DNA of 64,000 nucleotides, from contig CAWEAD010000007.1 of NCBI GenBank assembly GCA_963807225.1, forward strand, positions 404,941 to 468,940, in the 5' to 3' direction. Numbering within the stretch: the stretch's first letter is position 1; each line of letters begins with the position of its first letter. The DNA is from JAGVGT01 sp963807225 (GTDB taxonomy: Bacteria > Desulfobacterota > Desulfobulbia > Desulfobulbales > JAGXFP01). Below the pieces are notes generated by a model. It was not told where the DNA came from and ran no database searches. It saw only the letters and a program-made list of their open reading frames with translations. The translations under genes and the position numbers were made by a program. Of this stretch, positions 53,073 to 62,375 are shown in pieces.

Positions 53073-53438
53073 ATGTCATGCCCAGACGACCAGTTGGAGA
53101 CTTGTGCCTGTAGGATTATTCATGCCGAGCGGATCTCGGCTGCCCGGCAAAGTGCTTTAAACGATTACGACCGGGACCGCCTGAGTCTTCTCTTCAAGGC
53201 CATGAGCGATCCGACCCGATTAAAAATATTGCAGGCCTTGAGGTCCGGGGAAATGTGCGTTTGCGACTTGGCCTCCTTTGTGGAAATCAGCGAATCGGCG
53301 GTCAGCCATCAATTGCGAATGCTCAGGCAATTATGCCTGGTGACCAATCGCCGGGAGGGGCCGATTCTCTATTACCGGCTCAACGATGATCACATTGAAC
53401 AATTGATTATCCTTGGCCTGGAACATATTCGAGAATAA
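53073..53438 (+). CDS. ArsR/SmtB family metal-responsive repressor
   Basis: Winged-helix repressor of 121 residues that releases DNA on metal binding. The alpha-3 metal motif is MCVCDLA, followed by the recognition helix region ISESAVSHQLRMLRQ. Extra N-terminal Cys residues (SCPDD, TCAC) resemble CadC-type sites. ATG at 53073, with AGGAG 6 bases upstream, is the start. An earlier in-frame ATG at 53043 lies within the operator and is discounted. The permease gene follows 5 bp later, so this probably controls metal (Cd/Zn/Pb or Cu) efflux. Confidence 0.92.
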   Translation: MSCPDDQLETCACRIIHAERISAARQSALNDYDRDRLSLLFKAMSDPTRLKILQALRSGEMCVCDLASFVEISESAVSHQLRMLRQLCLVTNRREGPILYYRLNDDHIEQLIILGLEHIRE

Positions 53439-53443
53439 ACCAA

Positions 53444-54580
53444 ATGAAACTGATATTCGCCGTGCTTACGGAGGCCTGGCATCTGCTGCTCGACTCTTCG
53501 TTGTATATAATTCTGGGCCTGGTTATAGCCGGGATGCTTAAATCATATCTCTCAGCCAGCTTTGTCGCTCGACATTTAGGACGGGGGCGTTTCCTACCGG
53601 TGCTCAAGGCGGCTCTGCTGGGCATCCCCCTCCCCCTCTGCTCTTGCGGAGTGATGCCGGCCGCAGCGTCCTTGAAAAAGCAGGGCGCCAGCAACGGCGC
53701 CAGCATTGCCTTCCTGATCTCCACCCCCGAGTCCGGCATCGATTCGATCAGCGTCAGCTATGCCCTGCTCGATCCCCTGTTAACCGTGGCTCGGCCGGTA
53801 GCCGCTTTAATCAGCGCCCTGGCGGCCGGTTTTCTGGAAAGCCTCTTTGGCCCGGCCCACTCGCAGCCACCGCCCTTGGCGGCAAACCCGGTTGCCGCTG
53901 CTGGTTGTCCGCCAGTGACCATTAATCCTGATCATAGCCCATCTATGAGGAACCGACCGGGAATCAAAACGGCACTTAGTTATGCCTTCGGAGAACTTTG
54001 GGGCGATTTGGCCGGCTGGTTCGCCTTCGGCCTGTTACTAAGCGGCCTGATCACCGTACTGGTTCCTGATGATCTGATTACTGGGTATCTGGGCGGCGGA
54101 CCGATGGCCATGCTGATCATGCTGGCGGTAGGAATTCCCATCTATATCTGCGCCTCCGCCTCGACGCCAATCGCCGCAGCCCTCATCCTGAAAGGTGTGA
54201 GTCCCGGTGCCGCTCTGGTTTTTTTGCTCGCCGGCCCCGCCACTAATCTGGCCTCTCTGTCCATGCTCACCGGGTTAATGGGCAAAAACGGCACCCTGCG
54301 TTACCTGTTCAGCCTGGCGGTCAGCAGTTTCCTCTGCGGCCTGCTGCTTGATCAAATCTATAAATGGAACGACCTCACGGCCAAGGCAATGATCGGCCAA
54401 GCCGGCGACATCATGCCCTTTGCTTTACGACTTGGAGCAGCCCTTTTGCTGGTAATCCTCTCCATTCGTCCCATATCCCGGGCCTTAATCAATATGGGCC
54501 GTCGGATTCGTGCTTTCTTTACCGGCCGAGGTGATAGTGGCGCTGGTTGCGGTTGCCCCTCCGACAACTGCCGGAACTAA
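53444..54580 (+). CDS. SO_0444-type metal efflux permease (DUF318 family)
   Basis: A 378-residue permease with about ten membrane helices in two halves. The conserved Cys motif PLPLCSCGVMPAA in the first half and PIYICASASTPIAAAL in the second are typical of ArsP/SO_0444 permeases. A Cys-rich C terminus (CGCPSDNC) suggests soft-metal binding. Being co-transcribed with an ArsR/SmtB regulator, it most likely exports Zn, Cu or organo-arsenic compounds; the substrate cannot be fixed from sequence. Confidence 0.88.
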   Translation: MKLIFAVLTEAWHLLLDSSLYIILGLVIAGMLKSYLSASFVARHLGRGRFLPVLKAALLGIPLPLCSCGVMPAAASLKKQGASNGASIAFLISTPESGIDSISVSYALLDPLLTVARPVAALISALAAGFLESLFGPAHSQPPPLAANPVAAAGCPPVTINPDHSPSMRNRPGIKTALSYAFGELWGDLAGWFAFGLLLSGLITVLVPDDLITGYLGGGPMAMLIMLAVGIPIYICASASTPIAAALILKGVSPGAALVFLLAGPATNLASLSMLTGLMGKNGTLRYLFSLAVSSFLCGLLLDQIYKWNDLTAKAMIGQAGDIMPFALRLGAALLLVILSIRPISRALINMGRRIRAFFTGRGDSGAGCGCPSDNCRN

Positions 54581-54655
54581 AGAATAACTGCGGCCCGATG
54601 TACAGACCCTAAAATTCCTGAATTTTGCCTTCCGACCGAAACACTTCCACCCTTC

Positions 54656-54683
54656 TTGATTTACCCCTTTGAATAATTATTAT
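54656..54683 (+). promoter_or_regulatory. Possible promoter of the hsp20 gene
   Basis: TTGATT (54656-54661) and TATTAT (54678-54683) are 16 bases apart, about 65 bp before the start codon. A clear sigma-32 consensus was not found. Confidence 0.35.
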
Positions 54684-54747
54684 TTAAGTAGGACCGGAGA
54701 GGTGGTCCGGCTAAATGACCAATCAAATGAAACAGGAGGTGGATATC

Positions 54748-55200
54748 ATGTTAGGATTGATCCCGTACAGAAGAAGTGGTGTCCCGGATATTTTCAGGGA
54801 AATGGACGAACTGACCAGAGATTTCTGGCCGGAGGTTGCTTTGCGCGATCTCACCACCGGCGGCGAGATGGAATGGGCGCCGCGGCTTGATATCACCGAG
54901 ACGGAAAAGAACGTTGAGGTGAAAGCCGAACTTCCCGGTCTGGAAAGAAAAGACATCGACATCACCTTGGATCGTGACCTGCTGGTAATCAAGGGCGAGA
55001 AGAAGGTGGAGAAGGAGGAGAAGGACCGTTACTACCATCGGGTAGAGAGACGGTACGGCTCTTTCTGCCGCTCTGTCCGGTTGCCGGCCAAGGTTACGGA
55101 TAAGAAGATTGAGGCAACCTTCAAGGATGGTATCCTGACTATTACCCTGCCCAAGGTAGCAGGTGAGGTCAAAAAGGTTACCCACATTGATGTCCATTAA
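54748..55200 (+). CDS. Hsp20/alpha-crystallin small heat-shock protein
   Basis: ATP-independent holdase chaperone of 150 residues. The alpha-crystallin domain (about 40-135) includes WAPRLDITETEKNVEVKAEL, LPGLERKDIDITL, RRYGSFCRSVRLP and the IxI-like ILTITLPK. ATG at 54748 has a strong AGGAGGTGG 7 bases upstream. It appears monocistronic, with its own hairpin terminator downstream. Confidence 0.95.
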   Translation: MLGLIPYRRSGVPDIFREMDELTRDFWPEVALRDLTTGGEMEWAPRLDITETEKNVEVKAELPGLERKDIDITLDRDLLVIKGEKKVEKEEKDRYYHRVERRYGSFCRSVRLPAKVTDKKIEATFKDGILTITLPKVAGEVKKVTHIDVH

Positions 55201-55235
55201 CGGTCTGTCAAGCGGCAATAACCGTTAACCCAAAA

Positions 55236-55262
55236 GGGGGAAGACGGGAATCGTCTTCCCCC
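55236..55262 (+). terminator. Terminator after hsp20
   Basis: GGGGGAAGACG (55236-55246) pairs perfectly with CGTCTTCCCCC (55252-55262) around a 5-base loop. A short TTTT follows about 8 bases later. Confidence 0.6.
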
Positions 55263-55311
55263 CGTGATGTTTTGCGATGTGGAATCCAATAGCGACTAGA
55301 GATGGGCTAAA

Positions 55312-55607
55312 AGGCAAACCTACTACTGGCCGGGCACCGTCCGGGAACTGGTCAACTGCGAGGAGAGCTGCTTGATCATGGCCCGTTGCCATATCATCGA
55401 TCTGGAGATCGTCCCCGATTACCCGACCTTCAAAACCATCGACGCCGATACCGACATGGAGGGTGGCCTGCTCTAGGAGCTGGTGCGCAAGGCCATCGGT
55501 AAGGTATAGGCGATAGCAGCGGCGACAAGAGTCGGGCCGCCAAGATCCTGGGCAACGGTCTACGCACCCTGTACCGCAAGATGGAGAAGTACGGCCTGCC
55601 TTATTGA
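55312..55607 (+). pseudogene. Decayed C-terminal fragment of an NtrC-type sigma-54 response regulator
   Basis: The frame from about 55321 encodes WPGTVRELVNCEESCLIMA, the end of a sigma-54 AAA+ activation domain (usually WPGNVRELENxIERAVIL). It is then cut by in-frame TAG codons near 55474 and 55507. In another frame, 55530-55607 encodes a Fis-type DNA-binding helix (DKSRAAKILGNGLRTLYRKM) ending in a stop codon. The receiver and most of the AAA+ domain are missing. Stops, a frame change and a short deletion show true decay. It lies between hsp20 and the RTX locus. Confidence 0.85.
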
Positions 55608-55647
55608 ATGGGTTACCTAACCTTCAAAAAAAACTTGGATTAGTCAT

Positions 55648-56380
55648 TTACAGCAATAACTCGATGTCGGCAAAGCCCTTGCTCGTCTGATAAGCGCCGT
55701 CGCTATCGGCATCAAAGAGAAACTGCTCAATTCGGTAATTGGCATCATTCCAGTTTTCGATGGTCACGCTATCGGTCGTGTTGGCGACGCTCAACACCAA
55801 ATCTGGTGCCGTTCATTGTAACGACGAGGTCGGCGAAAGAGATACCGCCGAACTTCAGGGTATCGATCATGCCGTACGTCCCACCATTATCGCTAATAAC
55901 ATCCTGGCCGTCGCCAACGTTGAAAATATAGGTATCGATGCCTTGGTAACCTACGAGGCGGTCGTTACCGGTACCGCCGCTCAGGGTGTAGGAGTGTTGC
56001 ACGGCGAGGTAATGCGTTACTGTGATGAGGTCATTGCCGCTGCCGCCATAGGCGATGCTGTCATTGTGACCGCTGAGAGTAATCGTATCGTTGCCGTCGT
56101 CCCCGTTGACCAGATCCGTCCCGCCGGAGCCGCTTAGGGTTATGGTGTCATTGCCCCCGCCGCCGCTGATCGTGTTGGACCCGCTGTTATCGGTGATGAT
56201 GTCGTCGCCATCGCCGCCATAAACCGTGTCGTTACCGCTTCCGGTCGATAGCGTGTCGTTGCCACCACCGCCATAGACGATGTCGTCACCGCCGTTGGTG
56301 GTGATTATATCGTTGCCGCCGGAACCGTTAACGTTATCATTTGCGTTACCGGTGGTGATGGTATCGTCTCCCTCCCCCCC
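55648..56380 (-). repeat. RTX unit 3 of the 795-bp tandem repeat (C-terminal, shortened)
   Basis: Near-identical to 56381-57174 and 57175-57968, differing by scattered substitutions and one-base indels. It begins (minus strand) at the 7-base G tract 56380-56374. Confidence 0.75.
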
Positions 56381-57174
56381 GTCGATGGTGAATGGATCGG
56401 GGAAAATGGTAGTGTTGATGACATCGTCGCCTTCGTTGGCCGGGTATAGGAGCGGCATGATATCGGCAATGCCCTTGCTCGTCTCATAAGTGCCGTCGCT
56501 ATCGGCATCAAAGAGAAACTGTTCAATTCGGTAATTGGCATCATTCCAGTTTTCGATGGTCACGCTATCGGTCGTGTTGGCGACGCTCAACACCAGATTG
56601 GTGCCGTTCATTGTAACGACGAGGTCGGAGAAAGCAGATGCCGCCGAACTTCAGGGTATCGGTTCATGCCGTACGTCCCACCATTATCGCTAATAACATC
56701 CTGGCCGTCGCCAGTTGAAAATATAGGTATCGATGCCTTGGTAACCTTCCAGGCGGTCGTTACCGGTACCGCCGCTCAGAGTGTAGGAGTGTTGCATGGC
56801 GAGGTAATGCGTTACTGTGATGAGGTCATTGCCGCTGCCGCCATAGGCGATGCTGTCATTGTGGCCGCTGAGAGTAATGGTATCGTTGCCGTCGTCCCCA
56901 TTGACCAGATCCGTCCCGCCGGAGCCGCTTAGGGTTATGGTGTCATTGCCCCCGCCGCCGCTGATCGTGTCGGACCCGCTGTTATCGGTGATGATGTCGT
57001 CGCCATCGCCGCCATAAACCGTGTCGTTACCGCTTCCGGTCGATAGCGTGTCGTTGCCACCACCGCCATAGACGATGTCGTCACCGCCGTTGGTGGTGAT
57101 TATATCGTTGCCGCCGGAACCGCTAACATTATCGTTTGCGTTACCGGTGGTGATGGTATCGTCTCCCTCCCCCC
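56381..57174 (-). repeat. RTX unit 2 of the 795-bp tandem repeat
   Basis: About 794 bp, with one RTX block plus one HCBP-related domain, near-identical to its neighbours. Its G tract (57174-57169) has only six bases, shifting the frame. Confidence 0.75.
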
Positions 57175-57968
57175 GTCGATGGTGAATGGATCGGGGAAAA
57201 TGGTAGTGTTGATGACATCGTCGCCTTCGTTGGCCGGGTATAGGAGCGGCATGATATCGGCAATGCCCTTGCTCGTCTCATAAGTGCCGTCGCTATCGGC
57301 ATCAAAGAGAAACTGCTCAATTCGGTAATTGGCATCATTCCAGTTTTCGATGGTCACGCTATCGGTCGTGTTGGCGACGCTCAACACCAGATTGGTGCCG
57401 TTCATTGTAGCGACGAGGTCGGCGATAGAGATACCGCCGAACTTCAGGGTATCGATCATGCCGTACGTCCCACCATTATCGCTAATAACATCCTGGCCGT
57501 CGCCAACGTTGAAAATATAGGTATCGATGCCTTGGTAACCTTCGAGGCGGTCGTTACCGGTACCGCCGCTCAGGGTGTAGGAGTGTTCACGGCGAGGTAA
57601 TGCGTTACTGTGATGAGGTCATTGCCGCTGCCGCCATAGGCGATGCTGTCATCGTGACCGCTGAGAGTAATCGTATCGTTGCCGTCGTCCCCGTTGACCA
57701 GATCCGTCCCGCCGGAGCCGCTTAGGGTTATGGTGTCATTGCCCCCGCCGCCGCTGATCGTGTTGGACCCGCTGTTATCGGTGATGATGTCGTCGCCATC
57801 GCCGCCATAAACCGTGTCGTTACCGCTGCCGGTCGATAGCGTGTCGTTGCCACCACCGCCATAGACGATGTCGTCACCGCCGTTGGTGGTGATTATATCG
57901 TTGCCACCGGAACCGTTAACGTTATCATTTGCGTTACCGGTGGTGATGGTATCGTCTCCCTCCCCCCC
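57175..57968 (-). repeat. RTX unit 1 of the 795-bp tandem repeat
   Basis: About 794 bp, near-identical to units 2 and 3. It starts (minus strand) at the 7-base G tract 57968-57962 and contains the missing base near 57586 that ends the long open frame. A more diverged copy lies just upstream at about 58000-58790. Confidence 0.75.
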
Positions 57969-60900
57969 GTCGATGGTGAATGAATCGGGGAGATTGGTGG
58001 TGTCGATTACATCGTCGCCTTCGCTACCCGGAAACAGCAGAGGCGTGATGTCGGCAATGCCCTTGGTCGTCTCATAAGTGCCGTCGCTGTCTGCGTCGAA
58101 GAGAAACTGTTCCAGGCGATAGTTCGGATCATTCCAATTTTCGATGGTCACGCTGTCGGTGGAGTTGGCGACGCTCAACACCAGACTGGTGCCGTTCAAA
58201 GTGGCGGAGAGGTCGGAGAAAGCAATGCCACCGAATTTCAGGGTATCGGTTCTGCCGTAAGTAGCGCCCTTATCGCTAATAACATCCTGACCGTCTCCGG
58301 CAGTGAAAATATAGGTATCGGTGCCATAGTAACCTTCCAGGCGGTCATTGCCGGTACCGCCGCTCATAGTGTAGGAGTGGTTCACGGCTATGGCATCTTT
58401 CTCTACTTTGATGATGTCGTTGCCGCTGTCGCCGTAGGCGATGCTGTCACCGTTGGCGCTGAGGGTAATGGTATCGTTGCCGGCGTCGCCATTAACCAGA
58501 TCAGTGCCTGAGCCGGAGAGAGTTATGGTGTCGTTGCCGTCGCCACCGCTGATCGTGTCGGAACCATAGGTATCGGTGATTATGTCGTCGCCACCTCCCC
58601 CATAAACTGTGTCGTCGCCGCTTCCGGTCGAGAGCGTGTCGTTACCGGCGCCACCATAGACAATATTGTTACCATTACCGGCGCTGATGATATCCCCCCC
58701 ATCAAGGCCGTTGATTATTTCGGTATATGTGCCGCCAGTAAGTGTATCGTCTCCTTCGGTTCCAATGATGACAATAGCCGCATCGCCGATCGAAACCAAT
58801 ACCGTGTCGGTGGTGGACATGCCAGCGTAGTCAGTAACAGTAAAGGTAAATACCAAGGTTTCGGTTTCTCCGCTCACTTGAGGCGCTGTAAAAGAAGCAA
58901 TCTCCAGATTGTCGTTATCGAGCTGTACCGGAGTGCCGCTGACCTGTTGCCACCTGTAACTGCTGATCCCGTCGTCTGAATCGTAAGAAAGCGAACCATC
59001 CAAGGAAACAATATCGTATTCGGCCGCCGCTATATCCTCGCCGGCATCGGCAACAGGCGGCACGTTAGGAACACTGCCATTAACATTCACTGTGACTGTA
59101 TCGGTATTGAACAAATACCCATCCCCAACGGTCAAACTGAATTCGAGCAGCTTACCGTTCACCCCTCCATCCGGGGCAATGAAACTGGTCGACATGTTCT
59201 GTGGAGCTTCGATTTGAACTGCCGGCCCGCCGATCTGGCTCCACAGATAGCTCATTATCGGCCCATCAATGTCGAAGGAAGCCGAACCGTCTAGGACTAC
59301 TGACGTTTCGGACTCGACAACAGTGTCAAGACCGGCATTGGCCACCGGCGGGTTATTGCCGGCTCCCCTTACGGAAATATTCACCAGATCGGTAGATTGA
59401 AGCCCATCGTCATCGGTCACCTTCAACTGGAAAAGCAAGGAACCGCCCGATATGCCGAGATCCGGGGCCGCGAAGGTAGGTTGCGGCGCCGTCGCATCGC
59501 TCAAGGTGACCGTTGTGGTACCGCGGGTTTGAATCCACTCGTAGGATGTGATCATGCCATCCGGATCATAGGCTCCATTCCCGTCGAGCAGGACGGATTG
59601 CCATGGATCGACGACCTGATCGGGACCGGCGTTGGCTATCGGAGGCAGATTAGTATCCGCCACGTTGACATAACAGGTATCTCTATCCATCAAGCCAATG
59701 GCATCGGTTACCGTAAGTTCAAAGGCCAAAGCCCCATCAGTCTGAGGACTGATGAATGTCGGCTCGACCAAACCGGCATCAGTCAAGGTTACCGGCGTAC
59801 CGGCAACCTGTTGCCAGCTAAACCCAACTATGGTGGCATGGGAGGAGCTGGAGTTGCTGCCATTGAGAGAAACCGGCACATCCGTCCCCACAATCTTGTC
59901 CGGTCCGCAATCCGCCACTGGCGGCGATGGCATGGAGTCGGCATCCAGCGGGTGGGTCCCTAACAGGATTTCGTCAAGATCGACGAAGGTATCGCCATCG
60001 GAATCAGCCGTTCCGTCATGGCTCAGGTTGTCGAAATAATATATTTCCCAACTGTCGGGGATGCCATCCGCGTCGGCATCCGAGTCGGCAAGCGGATCGG
60101 TGCCGAACTGTAATTCCTCCAGATCGGTTATTCCGTCACCGTCAAAATCTCCGCTACCGTCGCGGGTCAGATCATTGAATTGAGAGATTTCCCAGGCATC
60201 GCTCATCCCGTCGCCGTCGGTATCGGTGATCACAAACGACTCGCTGTAGACCGACGACCGGTTGCCGGCCGGATCTTCACCGTAGAAACGGAAGTTGACA
60301 TCCGCATCGATTAGTACTGGCGCCGTGTACGGAGTGAAATCCTGCTCGAGGGCCGCGTCATCGATCGTAAAGAAGAGATTGGCCGTTTCATCGGCAAGCA
60401 GTGAAACCGTCTGCGGCAGTTCATAGACCCCGCCGCCGAGACTGGGGGTAATCACCGGGGCCGTACGATCGAAACTCAGCGCGCCAACCGCATAAGCGGC
60501 GGTGCTGCTATTGCCGTCATCGATCACCGCATAGACATGATACGTCCCTTCGGGAATCGAGCTGACATCCCAGCTGTAGGTGTCCGCCGCTCCATCGTCA
60601 TCCTCGGGAATCTCGGCAGCAATCAGTACCCCGTCTTCACCTACTCCATCGCTGTCGTAATAGAGGCTGATCTGGGCGTTGCTGTCCGGATCGGCATCAT
60701 CCCAGCTGATGGTCACGTTACCGCTGACGGACTGGTCGGTCGCCGGCTCCAGCATGGTAATGGTCGGAGTATCGTTGACACCGTTGGCATCGACAAAGAA
60801 ACGGGACAGGGGCAGCCAATCCCCGGCCAGACCGTGCTCGTCAACAGCCCGAACCAACCAGTAATACCACTGATCGTCATCCAGAGAGGTCGACACCGTC

Positions 60901-62375
60901 CAATTGCTGTCGCTGGCCGTACCCTCGGCCACCAATTGGCTGAGGGCGTTGTCGCTATAAACCTCGAACTCGTAAGTAATGGTGTCACCATCGGGGTCGC
61001 TGACCGCGCCTACTTGCAGTAGCGGCGTGGAATTGGCCACCCAGCTACCATCGGCCGGGTTGACCAGGGCCGGAACAGGCGGCGGATCATTGGTCTGGTT
61101 GACGAAGAAACTGCTGGTCGCCCAGGCGCTATCCGTGGTCCCGTCGTTGACCCGGACCCGCCAGTAATACATGGTATTTTCCGTCAAGCCGAGAACATCC
61201 CAGCCGGTCTGGTCGGTACCTTCGGTCACGGCCGGTGAAACCTGCAGATCCTGGCTGTCGAAGGTATTGACCGTATCGAGTTCGAAGAAATAGGTCAACT
61301 CATCGAGGTCGGGATCGAAACCGTTGTCGACCAATAAGGTCAAGGTGGTGTCCGTCACCTCGCTGCCCGAAACCGGGTCGATGATCGCCGGAGGCCCAGG
61401 CGCATCATTGGCAAGATTGACAAAGAAGGAGACCTGGCTTGAACTGCTACTCAGACCATGTTCGTCGGTAACCGTTACCCGCCAGAGATAATCGCTGTTT
61501 TCGACAAGTTCCGGAGTCACCGTCCAGGAGGTTGTCCCGTTGGCACCGGCCGACAGGGCCGGACTTTCTGCCTCCACGGCAACCCCGTCATCGGCATAGA
61601 CCGTAAAGACATAGGTAAGGCTGTCGTTATCGACATCGGTACTGTTGGTCACCTCAAGATCCGGAGTCAAGGTGGCCACCTCGCTCAGGTCGGAGGGTGT
61701 ACTGACCTGCGGCTGACCGGGCGAATCGTTGGAGGTATTGACAAAGAAGCTGCCGGTCGCCCAGCCACTTACTACCTGGCCATCGTCGGCCTGGACCCGC
61801 CACCAGTAGGGGGTATTGTCCTCCAGCGGCAAATCGACGGTCCAACCGGTGGCATCGCTCTGCTCGGTCAGACCGGTGACGGAGGTCACCAGTTCGTTCG
61901 CCTCGTTGAATTCCGGTCCGCTGAAGACCTGGATATTGTAAGTCAATGGGTCGTTGTCGGGATCGATGCTATCGGTAAACAGCAACTCCGGCGTCAAAGC
62001 CGTCACTTCGTCGACCGGTTGCAGGTCTGTCGGCATTGCCGGCGGCTGGTTCGGGACCTCGGTCGGATCGGTACCTGCAAGGTATTCCTCCAGATCGCTG
62101 ATGCCATCGCCGTCCAAATCGCCGGTTCCGTTCCGATCCAAGGTGCCGAAGTTGGCCATCTCCCAGGCATCGGCCATGCCGTCCATGTCGATATCGCCCA
62201 CAGAATTGGCTAAAACCACTACACCAGAGCTTTCGTTGCCGAATGTATCGTAGGTCTTGATGGTCAGAGACCGGTCTATCCCGACCGGCAACCCGCCAAT
62301 AATAACATTGGTGAATCGAAGGAGAATTAAGATCGGCCAATAAGGTTGCCCCGTCATAGACACGATAGCCAGCAA
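57570..62375 (-). CDS. Central open frame of the giant modular secreted protein (Fn3-like/TSP3/PKD/RTX)
   Basis: A clean 1601-codon frame. Its first 20 codons are a frameshift artefact. Domains in order: end of an Fn3 domain (20-57); TSP3-like calcium repeats (DIDMDGMADAWE, GDLDGDGISDLEEYLAGTDP); four Fn3-like modules (about 110-530); an Ig-like module; a chitobiase-C-like beta domain (about 640-710); more TSP3 repeats (715-810); four PKD-like modules (PPVADAGxD..., 815-1190); RTX repeats with HCBP-related domains (1200-1601). This suggests a long calcium-stabilised adhesin or matrix protein. No catalytic domain is seen. Type I secretion genes are not in the window. Confidence 0.85.
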   Translation of the reverse strand: MLAIVSMTGQPYWPILILLRFTNVIIGGLPVGIDRSLTIKTYDTFGNESSGVVVLANSVGDIDMDGMADAWEMANFGTLDRNGTGDLDGDGISDLEEYLAGTDPTEVPNQPPAMPTDLQPVDEVTALTPELLFTDSIDPDNDPLTYNIQVFSGPEFNEANELVTSVTGLTEQSDATGWTVDLPLEDNTPYWWRVQADDGQVVSGWATGSFFVNTSNDSPGQPQVSTPSDLSEVATLTPDLEVTNSTDVDNDSLTYVFTVYADDGVAVEAESPALSAGANGTTSWTVTPELVENSDYLWRVTVTDEHGLSSSSSQVSFFVNLANDAPGPPAIIDPVSGSEVTDTTLTLLVDNGFDPDLDELTYFFELDTVNTFDSQDLQVSPAVTEGTDQTGWDVLGLTENTMYYWRVRVNDGTTDSAWATSSFFVNQTNDPPPVPALVNPADGSWVANSTPLLQVGAVSDPDGDTITYEFEVYSDNALSQLVAEGTASDSNWTVSTSLDDDQWYYWLVRAVDEHGLAGDWLPLSRFFVDANGVNDTPTITMLEPATDQSVSGNVTISWDDADPDSNAQISLYYDSDGVGEDGVLIAAEIPEDDDGAADTYSWDVSSIPEGTYHVYAVIDDGNSSTAAYAVGALSFDRTAPVITPSLGGGVYELPQTVSLLADETANLFFTIDDAALEQDFTPYTAPVLIDADVNFRFYGEDPAGNRSSVYSESFVITDTDGDGMSDAWEISQFNDLTRDGSGDFDGDGITDLEELQFGTDPLADSDADADGIPDSWEIYYFDNLSHDGTADSDGDTFVDLDEILLGTHPLDADSMPSPPVADCGPDKIVGTDVPVSLNGSNSSSSHATIVGFSWQQVAGTPVTLTDAGLVEPTFISPQTDGALAFELTVTDAIGLMDRDTCYVNVADTNLPPIANAGPDQVVDPWQSVLLDGNGAYDPDGMITSYEWIQTRGTTTVTLSDATAPQPTFAAPDLGISGGSLLFQLKVTDDDGLQSTDLVNISVRGAGNNPPVANAGLDTVVESETSVVLDGSASFDIDGPIMSYLWSQIGGPAVQIEAPQNMSTSFIAPDGGVNGKLLEFSLTVGDGYLFNTDTVTVNVNGSVPNVPPVADAGEDIAAAEYDIVSLDGSLSYDSDDGISSYRWQQVSGTPVQLDNDNLEIASFTAPQVSGETETLVFTFTVTDYAGMSTTDTVLVSIGDAAIVIIGTEGDDTLTGGTYTEIINGLDGGDIISAGNGNNIVYGGAGNDTLSTGSGDDTVYGGGGDDIITDTYGSDTISGGDGNDTITLSGSGTDLVNGDAGNDTITLSANGDSIAYGDSGNDIIKVEKDAIAVNHSYTMSGGTGNDRLEGYYGTDTYIFTAGDGQDVISDKGATYGRTDTLKFGGIAFSDLSATLNGTSLVLSVANSTDSVTIENWNDPNYRLEQFLFDADSDGTYETTKGIADITPLLFPGSEGDDVIDTTNLPDSFTIDGGEGDDTITTGNANDNVNGSGGNDIITTNGGDDIVYGGGGNDTLSTGSGNDTVYGGDGDDIITDNSGSNTISGGGGNDTITLSGSGGTDLVNGDDGNDTITLSGHDDSIAYGGSGNDLITVTHYLAVNTPTP

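Larger units (their letters stand above)
55648..57569 (-). pseudogene. C-terminal RTX tail of the giant surface protein, split into several frames
   Basis: Continues the giant gene past the frame break at about 57586. It encodes two more RTX blocks (GGxGxDxxx nonapeptides such as GGGGNDTLSTGSGNDTVYGG) and HCBP-related domains (DGQDVISDNGGTYGMIDTLKFGG, given here as DGQDVISDNGG plus TYGMIDTLKFGG). It finally ends at 55648 with KGFADIELLL and a TAA. Single-base indels shift the frame at least six times (for example the 6-C tract at 57169-57174 and changes near 56636, 56680, 56716 and 55802). If continuous it would bind calcium and carry the C terminus of a secreted protein. Confidence 0.75.

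Noticed and set aside
55981..58770. CRISPR-like or satellite array because of short periodic repeats
   Set aside because: The 27-bp periodicity encodes GGxGxDxxx RTX nonapeptides on the minus strand; there are no unique spacers and no cas genes.
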